A stretch of DNA of 64,000 nt from Candidatus Enterovibrio escicola (GCF_002464935.1 NZ_NBYY01000003.1:18659-82658), one strand, 5' to 3'. Counted from the first letter of the stretch, positions 9,692 to 20,592 are shown. Made by a program: numbers and translations. Notes: generated from the letters alone by a model not told the origin.

Positions 9692-11025
9692 AATTCAGAC
9701 GAACTATGGTCAAATCTGGTGTACAGCTTCCAGAGCAGTATCTTGATGATTGACGTTTGTTTCACGAATGTATTTCTAAATTTCACGCCTTTGATGATAT
9801 CCGCGAGTAATTGAAAGCCTCGCAACTGTACGCCAGTTAACCTCAGAGGTTCGCATTAGTTTTCAGACCATTGCCAGTGGCGTTTTTCGGTTTCCACAAT
9901 TCTTGGTTTGTTCGTGATTAGCCTCACGGTTGCAAACATTGATTCAGTGGGGAAATCGTAAAATGCCAGTATTTCCACTTCGTCTTTGGTCAGGCACTCC
10001 GCTGCTTTGGAATATTTAGTACCATATCGTGTTTCGAATTGTCCGAAGGCTGTATGTGCTTATTGTTGTGTCTCCGCCATCCAGATATCTTGAAGCATTT
10101 TTTATTCTTGGTTGAACAGCTTTTGGGACTTTGTTTAATACATTGGCCGTTTTGTGTAGCCAGTAAAGCTGATGACGCGTAGTTAGCCAATGCTTTATCA
10201 CTTCACTTAAAAAACCGAAATCGTCATCACCAATGGCGAGTTCAGGATCGATATTGATACCTTGGGACGTTAGCTGTGATAGCACTTTAAGCTAACTGAC
10301 CTCTGACTCCCTGTACCCATCGACAACAACTAGCACTTCATTGCGGCAGGCATCATCTACGCCGATGACAACAATCAGGCAAAGCTTGTTATCTATTTGA
10401 ACTTTACAGTAAATACCATTGGCTAAAATGGAGACATACCGTCGTTTACTTAGGTTGCTCTTACGCCACGGGTGTATTCTGCTTCCCACTGCTGCTTGAG
10501 TCGAGAAACCTTGTTTGCTGACAAGCCCTTGGCTTTCTTACCTAATAACAATTCTAGAGCTGGCTGCATATCCCCCGAGGATAAAGCCAAGGGATAAGCT
10601 CTTTTATGTTTTTGGCTCGCTTGAGATAGAGTGGAACCAGTGTGCTGTTGAATTTGATCTCGCTTCCTGTTTTATCTCGAACCTTTAGAACTTTGACGGT
10701 AATGTAGCCCAGCTAAGGTTATAGGTGCCATTCAGGCAAATGACCATTGCGAAGCACTCTCTGCTTTCCGTTAGCTTGAAGTTCTGTAAAATAATCGAGC
10801 AAGAATTGAACTTCGGCTTTTATAGCTTGAACCAAGAACTGCGGTGCGCCTTGTTTCAGCAGTTCATTAAGTGATTTTTCTAATTTAGGAAGCTCGGTAA
10901 CGTTATGATTATTGTCCATGAGGTGTGTTTCTTATTGGTTGTTGATCTGGCGAGATTAATCAACAGGTTACACCGCATTCTTTCCTACTCATACACCAAA
11001 AATCACTATAGCTCCACCGAAATTC
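9691..11025 (-). mobile_element. IS256 family element with decayed transposase
   Basis: On the minus strand the transposase parts appear in order: N-terminus MDNNHNVTELPKLEKSLNEL (from 10919), the RNGHLPEW piece, the catalytic-domain piece RRYVSILANGIYCKVQID with VVIGVDDACRNEVLVVVDGY (10489-10292), AIGDDDFGFLSEVIKHW, LTKDEVEILAFYDFP, and the C-terminal RGFQLLADIIKGVKF (about 9820). These are typical of Mutator-type IS256 transposases. The pieces are in different frames with stops, so the gene is dead. The ends gaattcagacgaactatgg and, inverted, gaatttcggtggagctatag are imperfect inverted repeats. It is joined directly to a truncated IS982. Confidence 0.85.
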
Positions 11026-11164
11026 ATGTCAAGTACGATACGGTTATAGGTCTGTTTGATTAATATAACTAAGTGAGTTGAACTTAACAGTTTTACGGAT
11101 TGAGGGGTAACAATCCTGCAGGGTAGATATGAAATGATAATACCTCATCATGGTAAATGCACTT

Positions 11165-12116
11165 GGCGTTGTTGATTAAATCAGGCCTACAATTCACTGA
11201 TCCCAATTTTCTTACAATCCTAATTTATCTGCTGGCGAACAGGTATATCAAGTCTTCTAACTTTGTTTATTGCTGTCATATTTACCAACGCTTCACTAAC
11301 TTGAACATTGTAATCACGAAGAGTGAGTTTAGAGCTGAGTAACTGTTTATAATGAAACATTGCTGTCTCTGCTAATGAGCGTTTGTGATAAACCTTGTCA
11401 TTATTTCCACTTTGCCAATTTATCTTCTTCATAACGCTTTTACCTCTTCATTTCTAGGATGCCTTTCCTCCCAATATCAAGCGTTGCTTGGAGGTGGAAT
11501 ACTGGGTGTTATTCCTTTATTTTTCAGTACGTGGTGACATACTTTTGTGTCATAGGCTCCATCGGTACTGACTTGCTGTATCTTTCGTTGTAATAGGTTA
11601 AGCAATGTAGGTGAAAGCTTATTGTCACCCACAAAAACTAGGCTAACTTCTGCAGTGATAACCTCATGAGTAGACACATCAACGGCAAAATGAAGTTTTC
11701 GCCAAATACGCCGATTTTCCTTAATCGTGTTTACGTGTTTTCCATTCACCCTCGTCGTATACCTTTAGGACTGTGGCACCTGCTCCTAGACTTGGCAAAC
11801 AGTACTTAACTTCTACGGTCTCAGAACTCTTACTAATGCAAGTGTATATAGGGGATTTTAGTCGAACATTTATCAAGGTAAAGATTGAATTGAGAAAGCC
11901 TTATAATCCACGAAGTGAGAGCTTGAAAATATCTTTCATCATCAGTGCCGTTTCAATCTCGGTATCCAAAAAGTGATTGAGCCACGGTTTACTAATGCTT
12001 GATTATATTGTTGCCAGTTTCTGATCTGGGTCTTTCCTATCATCACCTCCCGCTTAACTCCATGATGATCTAATCGTGGAAATCACGATTAGTTCAGATA
12101 TTTGGGAAACACCGCC
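11165..12116 (-). mobile_element. IS5 family (IS903 subgroup) element, internally deleted
   Basis: Ends are ggcgttgttgattaaatcag (11165) and the inverse of ggcggtgtttcccaaat (12116). The transposase is of the IS903 type: RRIWRKLHFAVDVSTHEVI, VSTDGAYDTKVCHHVLKNKGI, IPPPSNA and KRSLAETAMFHYKQLLS are visible on the minus strand. A segment between codons for the N-terminal WLDD region and MVKGIF is deleted near 11960-11975, and frameshifts separate the 90- and 70-residue pieces. It is non-functional. Confidence 0.85.
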
Positions 12117-12481
12117 AATTGGATGTATAACCTAATTGTTATCAGAATTTCTATTCTACTTGGAAGACGGTTCATTATTTGGTAAATTCATATCCCCATC
12201 AAGACTGAAGCATGTTAAGGTCGGAGGTTTTTTGGATTACATTGAGTACAAAACCTCTTTGTCCCTATAAATATTTGCCAAAGAATCTCTAACTAAAATA
12301 TATGCGTATTACAGTATAAACAAGCACGATACAGTGACAATACTTTCCTAGTAATCCCTTTTCTTTTGAATCCCGTCTAATTTTTTATTAGTCTTTGTTA
12401 ATTTTAGTTATTTGAACATAAATATGTTTGGATAAATTGGGTATACTGTTCAACCAATTAATCGGCTAGAGAAAAAACATA
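12117..12481. other. Intergenic region upstream of qmcA
   Basis: No gene is seen. A TATACT hexamer at 12442-12447 could be a -10 box for qmcA, but I see no convincing -35 at the right spacing. The segments aggtttt (12226) and aaaacct (12249) can pair as a weak stem. Confidence 0.3.
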
Positions 12482-13429
12482 ATGGAAATATTACAAATGC
12501 TTTCGACGATTTTTAGTCCGTGGGTTATACTTGCGGTGCTGGTTGTCATTGCGCTTCGCACTTCAGTGAAGTTTGTGCCACAAAATACAGCTTATATTAT
12601 TGAACGCTTTGGGAAATACCATAAAACCATGGAAGCAGGCTTGAACGGGCTAGTACCGTTTATTGACCGAGTGGCTTATATGCGCACGTTGAAAGAACAA
12701 GCATTTGATGTACCAAGTCAATCAGCTATTACTCGAGATAATATTTCTCTGGTAGTTGACGGTGTTCTTTACATCAAGGTGCTTGATCCAGTTAAAGCAT
12801 GTTACGGTGTTGATGATTACGTTTTTTCCGTCACACAGTTGGCTCAAACATCAATGCGATCCGAAATCGGGCGTATGGAACTCGATAAAACCTTCGAAGA
12901 ACGTGAAAATTTGAATACCGCAATCGTAAGTGCGATTAACGAAGCAGGAGCACCATGGGGTGTACAGGTGCTACGTTATGAAATTAAAGATATTGATCCA
13001 CCACGTTCTGTATTGGATGCGATGGAACGTCAGATGAAAGCTGAGCGTGAGAAACGTGCAGTGATTCTAGAATCCGAAGGCACGTGTCAGTCAGAAATTA
13101 ACGTGGCTGAGGGTAATAAGCGAGCTCGTGTGTTAGCTGCAGAAGCTGAGAGATCGGAGCAAATTCTGAAAGCGGAAGGTGAGGCGCAAGCGATTATTTC
13201 GGTAGCCCAAGCGCAAGCAGAAGCACTGGAAGTGGTGGGTCGCACGGCAGCTACAGCAGAAGGTCAAAAAGCTATACAGCTTGATTTGGCGGACAAAGCA
13301 ATTGAAGCAAAGAGAGCTATTGCGAGAGAGTCTACGGTGGTGTTGTTACCCGACGGTCAATCCAGTGCTGCAAGCATTGTTGCTGAATCAATGAGCATTA
13401 TTAACACCTTAAATGCAAGCAAGTCCTAA
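12482..13429 (+). CDS. qmcA: SPFH/stomatin-domain membrane protein QmcA
   Basis: A 315-residue membrane-anchored SPFH protein, thought to assemble into large oligomeric membrane microdomain cages; E. coli QmcA is about 305 residues. One N-terminal membrane helix (about 12-28) precedes the band-7 domain with the typical sequences VPQNTAYIIERFGKYHKT, GLVPFIDRVAYM and LREQ-like KEQAFDVPSQ, then the long alanine- and glutamate-rich coiled region AEGNKRARVLAAEAER and AEGEAQAIISVAQAQAEAL. The stop codon overlaps the next start in TAATG, so the two genes are translationally coupled. The pairing with an NfeD-like protein is the classical SPFH-NfeD operon. The gene is intact. Confidence 0.93.
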   Translation: MEILQMLSTIFSPWVILAVLVVIALRTSVKFVPQNTAYIIERFGKYHKTMEAGLNGLVPFIDRVAYMRTLKEQAFDVPSQSAITRDNISLVVDGVLYIKVLDPVKACYGVDDYVFSVTQLAQTSMRSEIGRMELDKTFEERENLNTAIVSAINEAGAPWGVQVLRYEIKDIDPPRSVLDAMERQMKAEREKRAVILESEGTCQSEINVAEGNKRARVLAAEAERSEQILKAEGEAQAIISVAQAQAEALEVVGRTAATAEGQKAIQLDLADKAIEAKRAIARESTVVLLPDGQSSAASIVAESMSIINTLNASKS

Positions 13430-13914
13430 TGGCTGTGGTCAGTTATCTTAACGATAATTTGGCAGAAGTGACAATAATCACAGGTTTAGTTTTCCTGATC
13501 GTGGAAATCTTGGTGTTGGGGTTATCGACTATCGTCTTGCTGACACTAGGACTCTCAACGGTGGCCACGGGGACATTGGTTTGGCTGGGATTACTACCGT
13601 CAACCTTTATTTCTGTGATAGGCAGTTCTGGTATTGGTGCTGGTATTTTAACCGCAGCACTTTGGCTGCCGATGAAGAAAATACAACATGTTGAGAGTAG
13701 GCAACGGAATATCCATAGTGATTTTGTTGGCTTGGTTCTCGAACTGGAGTCTCGCCTTGATGTGCAACATCCTGTAGCTATGAAGTATTCTGGAGTAAAT
13801 TGGACCTTAGTTCTTGAACCTCATCATCGTGATACCGTAGTTGAACTTGGCCAAATTGTAAAGGTTGTTGCGGTTGATGTCGGTAAGTTTACCGTTGAAC
13901 CTATCAAAGATTAA
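13429..13914 (+). CDS. ybbJ: NfeD-like membrane protein (YbbJ homologue)
   Basis: A 161-residue partner protein of the SPFH protein upstream (E. coli YbbJ is about 152 residues). Two or three hydrophobic segments at about 14-40, 41-60 and 63-85 are followed by a soluble beta-rich NfeD domain (SDFVGLVLELESRLD...VAMKYSGVNWTLVL) of OB-fold type. The start overlaps the qmcA stop by one base, and a strong terminator follows 75 bp after the stop, so this is the last gene of a two-gene operon. The partner role in assembling or modulating the SPFH complex is family knowledge; nothing here specifies the membrane process. Confidence 0.88.
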   Translation: MAVVSYLNDNLAEVTIITGLVFLIVEILVLGLSTIVLLTLGLSTVATGTLVWLGLLPSTFISVIGSSGIGAGILTAALWLPMKKIQHVESRQRNIHSDFVGLVLELESRLDVQHPVAMKYSGVNWTLVLEPHHRDTVVELGQIVKVVAVDVGKFTVEPIKD

Positions 13915-13989
13915 TGGGGTGAATTTCTACTTAGAGTGAGTTTTAGACAGTTCTGAATCTGCATCTATGAATTCAGTCAATAAACTGAC

Positions 13990-14026
13990 GGATACCCTAA
14001 TGTGAAGACGTGAGGGTATCCTTTTT
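13990..14026 (+). terminator. Rho-independent terminator of qmcA-nfeD
   Basis: A perfect 9-bp stem, ggataccct / agggtatcc, with a 14-base loop and followed by five T residues, lies downstream of the nfeD stop codon. Confidence 0.88.
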
Positions 14027-14062
14027 ATGGAAAAGTGTAGGTATTTAATATTACACTTGAAG

Positions 14063-14212
14063 TAACCTGAACTGCGCATAAAAAATGGCCTAAATGATGA
14101 AGTCGAGATCTGATCGTTTGGATTAAATCATCAGTCATAAAAGGACGTTATCATGAGTAATTAAGACGATGTTTGCATAAAACTCACCGATTTCTATCAG
14201 GTTTTTCTTCAT
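14063..14212 (+). mobile_element. IS982 family left-end fragment
   Basis: It begins with taacctgaactgcgcataaa and runs through the leader into the first codons of the transposase. The start resembles the diverged lineage also seen at 22294. It is joined at about 14212 to a TnpB-like remnant. Confidence 0.65.
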
Positions 14213-14985
14213 GGCTTTGAACTTCCATTGAAGAAAATAATTGCGCATTCATTCGGTTATTACGGAAAAGTATACAATATGTTTCAATTGGTTATCCATA
14301 TTAAATTTTTCTATTTACTAGGTTCCAATGTGTACGGGATCCTGTCCCTAGGATAAACACCTTCCGGAAGGTGCAATACACACCCTAGCTGTTGAGCGCT
14401 TCCGTAATGATAATTACAGGGATGAAAACGGCAAGTTCATTAATATGCATCCTGCAATTACAGCGAAAGTTGAACAAGAACCAAAATAGTCTGGACGAGC
14501 TCATAATTCTTTTGTGTCTGACAATGGCACACTTGTCGCTGCCATAATATTTAAGGTGGTCTGCAGTAAAAATAAGAAACTAAAAGGCTAAAACCATAGC
14601 ACACAAGTGCTATGCCAATATTCATTTAACTGAAACTATACCAAGTGAAGTGATTGATAAAAGTTGCACTATCCCCTGTGATAAAAGGGGTTGCTTCATC
14701 CAAGCACAACAACGTATCGAATCTAATACCGAAATTCAAGGGAGAAGTTAATGTGTTAGTGTAGATTAAGGTGTACGAATATTTGCAACTTGTCTTGATA
14801 TACTTAATATAAATGAAGCGCGGATTGTTGGTGATAACTTTACCAAAGACAAGTTATTTCCATTAATGATGCGAGTGGATAAGCTGTTCAGGAAAAAACA
14901 AAAGTTTCAAACACTCAGAAAGGTGTTATATTCATAAATATTCCTCGGTGGACTTGAAATTAAATCGTTTATTTTAATCGTGAAA
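14213..14985 (+). pseudogene. Decayed TnpB (IS200/IS605-type RNA-guided nuclease) remnant
   Basis: The best evidence is at 14753-14935, where one frame reads VSVD, a stop, then GVRIFATCLDIL and IVGDNFTKDKLFPLMMRVDK. This corresponds to the DxGVRTFAT signature that opens the RuvC nuclease domain of TnpB proteins. Upstream, a frame reads ERFRNDNYRDENGKFINMH, and 14214-14390 is a diverged duplicate of 148-318. Stops and frameshifts are frequent, and two small stem-loops lie at 14595-14614 and 14687-14705. The catalytic glutamate and zinc-finger parts are missing. Identification as TnpB is moderately sure for the last 200 bp and inferred for the rest. Confidence 0.55.
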
Positions 14986-15009
14986 TTAGCCGTCTATTAG
15001 TCTAATAAT

Positions 15010-15077
15010 GGTGTTTTTTCCAAAATATCTGAACTAATCGCGATGCCTATGATCAGATCATCATGGAGTTAAGCGGG
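15010..15077 (+). mobile_element. IS903-type left-end fragment
   Basis: The terminal sequence ggtgttttttccaaaatatc and the leader atcatggagttaagcgggg are present, cut off where an IS982 fragment starts. Confidence 0.7.
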
Positions 15078-15804
15078 GCTTATTAAGCTGAGTTATCTTG
15101 ATGCTCGGCTTCTTTGGTTGAAATGAATACGCGATGAGCCCTGCCTGAAAGTTAATATAACTACAGTGCCGAGAATGCTCGATTTTGGGTATGTTTTTTA
15201 GTTGGTCAAAAACGGTTTCAATAATAAATCGTTTCTGGAGTATCAGGCGGTCCCAAAGTTTCATCACTTTAGGTTTCATATTCTTTTACACACCCGTTAT
15301 CAGTATCACTCCCTTGTCTGCAAGTTCCCGCCCCAATGGACTAGAAATATAACCTTTATCTCCGTATAAACGCCCCCAAAGCTCGTCAGCCATTTCCGAC
15401 ACAGGATTTCTATCATCTACGTTAACCATCGTTACTTTAACTGAGATAATACCACCTTGGTCATTAATAATAAGGTATAATTTGAAGCTGTAAAACCATC
15501 CAATTTCCCCTTTTCAGCGCTTCGCTGTACCTTCAAAAATCTGATGTCTGAAACTTCGTAAGTTGTGAAAAACCTGTAGCTTGGACAAATTAGCGAAGGC
15601 AATCCTTGTCGGTTTTATCTGACGATGAGGTAGCGGCAAACAAAGTGGATGTAATAGGTTTTGAAGTCTCGATACCTTAATTGATGGAAAGCTATCACTA
15701 TCGTCATCACTTCACTAACTAAGAAGCGAGAATGCTTGTTTCTTTGCTTGATATCGGAAGAAATTAGGTGTTTTTCACATGCAGCGAGGAAAGTCTAGCA
15801 AAAG
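15078..15804 (-). mobile_element. IS982 family element, both ends removed
   Basis: The main-type transposase is readable on the minus strand (MKPKVMKLWDRLILQKRFIIE at 15279, plus upstream parts in other frames, including the GDKGYI-equivalent near 15360). The right terminal repeat is replaced by an IS903 fragment at 15077, and the left side is cut near 15804 by another IS903 copy. It contains stops and frameshifts. Confidence 0.8.
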
Positions 15805-16785
15805 GGTGTTGTTTCCCAAATATTTAAACTAATCACAATCCCTACGATCAGATCATCATGGAGTTAAGTAGAAGGTGATGATGGGAAAGACCAAGCACAA
15901 AATTAGAAATTGGAAACAATGTCATCAAACATTAGTAAACTAAGGATTCGTCACTTGTTGGATAAACGTCGCTGCCATTAAGGTGTGTCATTGTTTAAAG
16001 CATCACGATCATTGTTGCCGTGGGTTTATATTTTCGGATACCGCGATTGAAACGGAACTGATGGTGAAAGGTATTTTTAAGCTCCCACCTCATGTATTAC
16101 AATGCTTTCTTAATTCGGTTTTTACATTGATGAATGTTCCACTGAAATCACCTACAATACACTTGCATTAGTAAGTGGTCTAAAACCGTAAAAGTTAAGT
16201 ACCGTTTACCGAGTCAAGGAGATTTCGCCCACGTTATTATTGATGCTACAGCCTAAAGGTATACGGAGAAGGTCAATGGAAAACGCGTAAACACAGTTAA
16301 AGAAAAGTGGCGTATTTGGCGCAAACTCCATTTTGCGTTGACGTGTCTACTCATGAGATTATTGCTGCAGAAGTTATCCTAGTTTCTGAGGGTAAAATAA
16401 GTTTTTACCTATATTGCTTAACCCATTACGACGAAAGATACAGCAAGTCAGTGCTGATGGAGCCTATGACACAAGAGCATGTCACCCCGTACTGAAGAAA
16501 AAATGGATAATACCTAGTATTCCATCTCGAAGCAACGCGGGATACTGGGAGGAATGGCATCCTAGAAATTAAGCTTTAAAGACTTTAAAAGGGGACAAAC
16601 TGGCGGAGTGAAAAAAGGACAGGGGTTATCACAAATTCTCATTAACATAGATAGCAAGGTTTCGCTATAAACAGTTGCTAAGGCCTAAACTTACTCTGTA
16701 TAATTACAATACTCAAGTTAGTGAAGCGCTGCCAAATATGGACAAAGTTATAAGACTCGGTAGGCCTAATCTAATAAACAACGTC
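15805..16785 (+). mobile_element. IS5 family (IS903 subgroup) element, near full length but degenerate
   Basis: About 980 bp with both ends recognisable (ggtgttgtttcccaaatatt and the inverse of gacgttgtttattagatta). Transposase segments in several frames include CHCLKHHDHCCRGFIFSDTAIET, FCVDVSTHEIIAAEVILVSE and SADGAYDT-like codons. Multiple frameshifts make it non-functional. Confidence 0.82.
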
Positions 16786-16922
16786 GGATAAGTATATTCG
16801 GAGAAACGCTACTCCCACCTCTTTTCAATTTTTGCGACAAAAATTAATATTGTCATTTTTACGAACATGTCAGTGTATAAAAATACGGTAAGAACTTTAG
16901 AGTCATGACGACTTACCACTCG

Positions 16923-18386
16923 TTAGTTGCTGACGATCAGTATTTTGTATTCGTCAAAAGCGAACTGATCAGTCATTCCGCTTACGTAGTCCTGTAAAAG
17001 ACGACAACGGAGGTAAAACTCCCATAGTTTCGTGTCAGTTATACCCACGTCGTTATTCTTCAAGGCAAGTTGATATGCAGCCACGTGTCCCCTTGAAAGT
17101 TTGTTGAAAAAGCGTCTCTCAATAGAATTGTTATGTCCGTTCTTATTTACAAGGATTTGGAATTCATCTTGTGTTAGCTCAAGTAAGGGACGATATTCGG
17201 ATAATAATCCGCCAATTATTTTATACCCTTGGAGTTCTAGAGTTTCGACTTCAGGATTATTGAAAACATAGTTGAATGCAATGTTCTTGAATGTTTCTGT
17301 CAACGCATGAAACTGACTATGATCTTCCAACAATGCACGATTTAAATTACCGTGATAAACTTGGTGAATATTGTGGATAAACTGGTGTGCAGCATGCTTG
17401 ACCAATGGTTGCACCATTTCTACACGTAAATAGATAAAGAACTTATGTACAGGATTGATTTCATCATATTGTGCGGCCTGATATATATCGTTTAGTACGG
17501 ATTGAAAAGTTTCTGCAGCTTTAATGGCACGATTTTCAGGTTCTAATTGGTGGAAAGTCACCTCAAGATGCGCTTTGAGGGTTTCAAGAGAGAGGATCCG
17601 CTTTTCTACAGCATCTTCTAAATCAGCCAAGCTGTATGAGATATCATCTGCCGCTTCCATAATATAGCTGAGTGGGTGACGACAATATTGTGCCATCTCC
17701 AGCTCTAGCATCATCGAATCAATATAGTATTTTTCAGTAATATAAAAGCCAACTTTTTTAGTGAGATAATTTTTGTCATCTGGCACTTGTATTTTATATC
17801 CTGTGCCAGGACGTGTATATTTAAGTACGGATGCCGCCTGACTGTATGTTAGGTTAAATCGATGTAATGATTGCACGAGGCGAATTGCCTGCGCGTTACC
17901 ATCAAAATGAATCAGTTCGTGAATGATAGGTTCAAGCATGCTGTCGGGATGCGATTCATATAGAGCCTTAATTGGTGCAAGATGAGGTAAGTTTTCTTTA
18001 AACCATCGGTTGATAGCATCTTCACCGCAGTGACCGAAGGGGGGAGTGCCCATGTCATGTATTAAGCAAGCAACTTCCACCAATGACTCTATAGCACGTT
18101 CTAATCCAGTCAATCCATATTCGTTCATTTGTCCATTGCTTAGTTGTTCAAAAATAGATTGAACAATAGAGCGGCCAACTTGCTGTACTTCAAGCGAGTG
18201 GGTGAGGCGACTACGCACAGCAGAATTCCGTTCGAGTGGAAATACTTGTGTTTTTTGTTGAAGTCGGCGGATAGGAGTAGAATTGATAATCATGCCACGA
18301 TCGCTTTCAAATGCGTGATGGATATCGGAACCCGAAGTGCGAAGGCGAGCGAAACTAATCTTCTTTTTAAAATCAATGTGCGTCAT
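16923..18386 (-). CDS. dgt: Deoxyguanosinetriphosphate triphosphohydrolase
   Basis: Dgt hydrolyses dGTP to deoxyguanosine and triphosphate and trims the dNTP pool. I chose the ATG at 18386, giving 487 residues beginning MTHIDFKKKISFARL, because this aligns with E. coli Dgt (505 residues; MAQIDFRKKI) and has agggaaat upstream; a longer open frame reaches 18476 but the extra 30 residues look unrelated. Landmarks are RLQQKTQVFPLE, RSRLTHSLEVQQVGR, the HD metal motif LIHDMGTPPFGH, HFDGNAQAIRL, IMEAADDISYSLADLEDAVEKR and the C-terminal YLRCRLLQDYVSGMTD. In the HD motif the usual HDxGNPPFGH asparagine is threonine. The gene is otherwise full length and probably functional. Confidence 0.92.
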   Translation of the reverse strand: MTHIDFKKKISFARLRTSGSDIHHAFESDRGMIINSTPIRRLQQKTQVFPLERNSAVRSRLTHSLEVQQVGRSIVQSIFEQLSNGQMNEYGLTGLERAIESLVEVACLIHDMGTPPFGHCGEDAINRWFKENLPHLAPIKALYESHPDSMLEPIIHELIHFDGNAQAIRLVQSLHRFNLTYSQAASVLKYTRPGTGYKIQVPDDKNYLTKKVGFYITEKYYIDSMMLELEMAQYCRHPLSYIMEAADDISYSLADLEDAVEKRILSLETLKAHLEVTFHQLEPENRAIKAAETFQSVLNDIYQAAQYDEINPVHKFFIYLRVEMVQPLVKHAAHQFIHNIHQVYHGNLNRALLEDHSQFHALTETFKNIAFNYVFNNPEVETLELQGYKIIGGLLSEYRPLLELTQDEFQILVNKNGHNNSIERRFFNKLSRGHVAAYQLALKNNDVGITDTKLWEFYLRCRLLQDYVSGMTDQFAFDEYKILIVSN

Positions 18387-18476
18387 CAAGATTTCCCTAG
18401 GTACAAAACAAGATCTCCAACATGTATAGACTCCCCCAGTAAGGTTGCCATCGAATGCATATTCAAGCAACAGCAA

Positions 18477-18789
18477 GATGCTGATTTTTGCTAGATGACC
18501 TCCAATTCTATTCTATAGATTGGCTGACCAAGACCACGCCGTCAACTTTGCGACAGAACCCTGATTATTCCTATGAGGATTTACCCCGAACTAAACGCCC
18601 TGATGACCTTTGGAAATAGATCATCTTCAAGTTATTTTGGTATAATGGATGAGAGACTTGTGAGATACCAATTTTCACTTGAGGTTCATACTCTAAGGTG
18701 TTCAAATGATGTTTAAATAACGGGCATAACAGAGATTGAGACTTAAAGGTGCTGATAGCCAAATACCACTGACCAGATAATAGAATCCA
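18477..18789. other. Intergenic stretch with dispersed repeat R2
   Basis: No supported gene. It contains cttcaagttattttggtata at 18625-18644, a short repeat motif found three more times in the window (20435, 32739 and inverted at 32983). The region otherwise shows only short unconvincing frames. Confidence 0.4.
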
Positions 18790-19497
18790 TCAACTGGTAA
18801 CTAGAGCAGAGATAACACCAATCATAGCCCCAAATACACCACCCCAAACTACCAACCAACTAAGGTGCTCTCGGATCATGGTTTGAATGATGTTTTTTAC
18901 CAATTCTGGCGTTAGTTCAGTAAAACGTTGTTCAATTATCGATTCAACGTTTGAAGTAACGTTGTTCATGGTATCTAGTTGTTGGACTTGGTTTTTTACG
19001 GCATCGAGGAAATCTTTTTGTTGTATAATTCCGATTATAGACTCACGCATCTTCGTAACGAATGGATCTCGTAGTGGTATCAGCGCTTCTGGACCGCCCA
19101 TTAGCATCAACATGCTGCCAAAAGAGCTGTTATTGATGACATCAATCAGTCCATCAAATGTTGAATTGAAATCAATATGTTCGATAATAAGAGCAAAGTT
19201 AAAGGTGGAGCTTTCTGATATTTTTTTACTAAAGAAACGGTCAATGTTTTCTTTGGTAAAAAACTGATCCATAATCAGCGATTTGATACCAAGTTTGAAC
19301 GCTTCAAAACGCACTTGAATCACTCCAGAACCGTAAAGGAAGGGTACTCTTTCAAACAGCATATGAATAGCCAAAAGGTTGGTCAGTGACCCAGATAGTG
19401 CAAACAAACCACCATAAAGTGCAACAGCCTCATCTAAGTAATAACCAGCTGCAAAGATCACGATAGCAATCACATGGGTAAGAAAGCTTTTATTCAT
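18790..19497 (-). CDS. DUF445-family membrane protein
   Basis: A 235-residue protein with an N-terminal membrane segment pair (about 7-45, including GYYLDEAVALYGGLFALSG), the family sequence LTNLLAIHMLFERVPFLYGSG, a long helical middle region with GIKSLIMDQFF and alternating charged residues, and a C-terminal membrane anchor LVVWGGVFGAMIGVISALV. This double-anchor layout is typical of DUF445 proteins, whose role is not established. It stands alone; a run of aaaaggaaaa just upstream is a likely ribosome-binding site. Apparently intact. Confidence 0.8.
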   Translation of the reverse strand: MNKSFLTHVIAIVIFAAGYYLDEAVALYGGLFALSGSLTNLLAIHMLFERVPFLYGSGVIQVRFEAFKLGIKSLIMDQFFTKENIDRFFSKKISESSTFNFALIIEHIDFNSTFDGLIDVINNSSFGSMLMLMGGPEALIPLRDPFVTKMRESIIGIIQQKDFLDAVKNQVQQLDTMNNVTSNVESIIEQRFTELTPELVKNIIQTMIREHLSWLVVWGGVFGAMIGVISALVTS

Positions 19498-19639
19498 TGT
19501 TTTTCCTTTTAAATCAATTTCAAGGCATAAATTTTAAAGGACGATACTGCGTTGAACAACGCTTAACAATACAATATTTTATCTAGAGTGTAGATTACAA
19601 CCGTAGTATGTAAGATTAGTTGTGCATGACTGGCGGTAT

Positions 19640-20340
19640 TATTTGTACTGATTCTCAGTGGAAGCTATAACAACACCCTCCACCACTGTACCCACCTTCT
19701 TATTGGGTATCTTCCTTATGCAGCAGAGTTTATTGTCTTTATCTAGCACAGTAAGCAGAAAAGATTTTTGCCCAGTCCCGACGACAGTATCATTTTTTAA
19801 ATGACCAAACTTGATCTTTTCGTCTGCAATATCAGGCTGTTTTTCAATGCTAATACGGTTTTTTATCTTTACATTATCGCCGTTGCTCATCTTGATTTTG
19901 TAGGGTTTTCTATGATGGGGAGATCCTTGTATAGCGACCTGCCGTTATCCCTGTTAGACCATATATATCGGTACAGCGTGCTTTCACTGAGGATCATATC
20001 GTGCTTTAGAGTTAGTTCACCGATATCCACATTGGATGACATATGCATACTGAGACGCCCATGAATGAAGCTCTTAGTTTTCTCTGAAATACAGCCAGAA
20101 GCCGTCCTTTTCGTGGTGTTGGCACGGGTTTATTTAGCCTGTTTTTATGTAATTTGATGATAGACTACACCGTAAAAGTCCATCTAGGATATGGCGCTTT
20201 ATTTCTCGACTGATAGTGGAGTAAGCATAGCCAAGTCTTTTAGCAATCTGGTTAAAGGAATCACCTTCAGCCAATCGTTACTCAATATAATATCAGTCAT
20301 TGTCATTTAACTTTTTATGAGCTATGCACATCTCCAAGCT
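19640..20340 (-). mobile_element. IS30 family transposase remnant
   Basis: On the minus strand an N-terminal helix-turn-helix piece near 20300-20170 reads RLAEGDSFNQIAKRLGYAYS followed by TISREIKRHI, and a catalytic-domain start at 19860-19700 reads ISIEKQPDIADEKIKFGHL, NDTVVGTGQKSFLLTVLDK. Both are typical of IS30 transposases. The part after the first catalytic aspartate is missing and several stops are present. No clear terminal repeats were recognised. Confidence 0.7.
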
Positions 20341-20592
20341 AAAATAGGATGCTGGGAGTGTACTTTAGTCTGGCTGATTCTTAGCTAGGTTGTGCATTTC
20401 ACCTGACGGTGAGCGTGTCAGATATTTAAACCTACATCTTTAAGTTATTTTGGTATAGTTGCAGAAAGTTTTTTCCATGAAGTACAAGGGTTCAATACTT
20501 TAGGTTTACCAAAATCACTCAGTATCTTCTTCCTTCATTACGGAAGAGTAGAACTATTGGTAGTGTTCTCCTATCTCGTAGCCATACCAACA
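20341..20592. repeat. Spacer carrying repeat R2 motif
   Basis: No gene. The motif catctttaagttattttggtata at 20435-20457 is a diverged copy of dispersed repeat R2. Confidence 0.4.
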
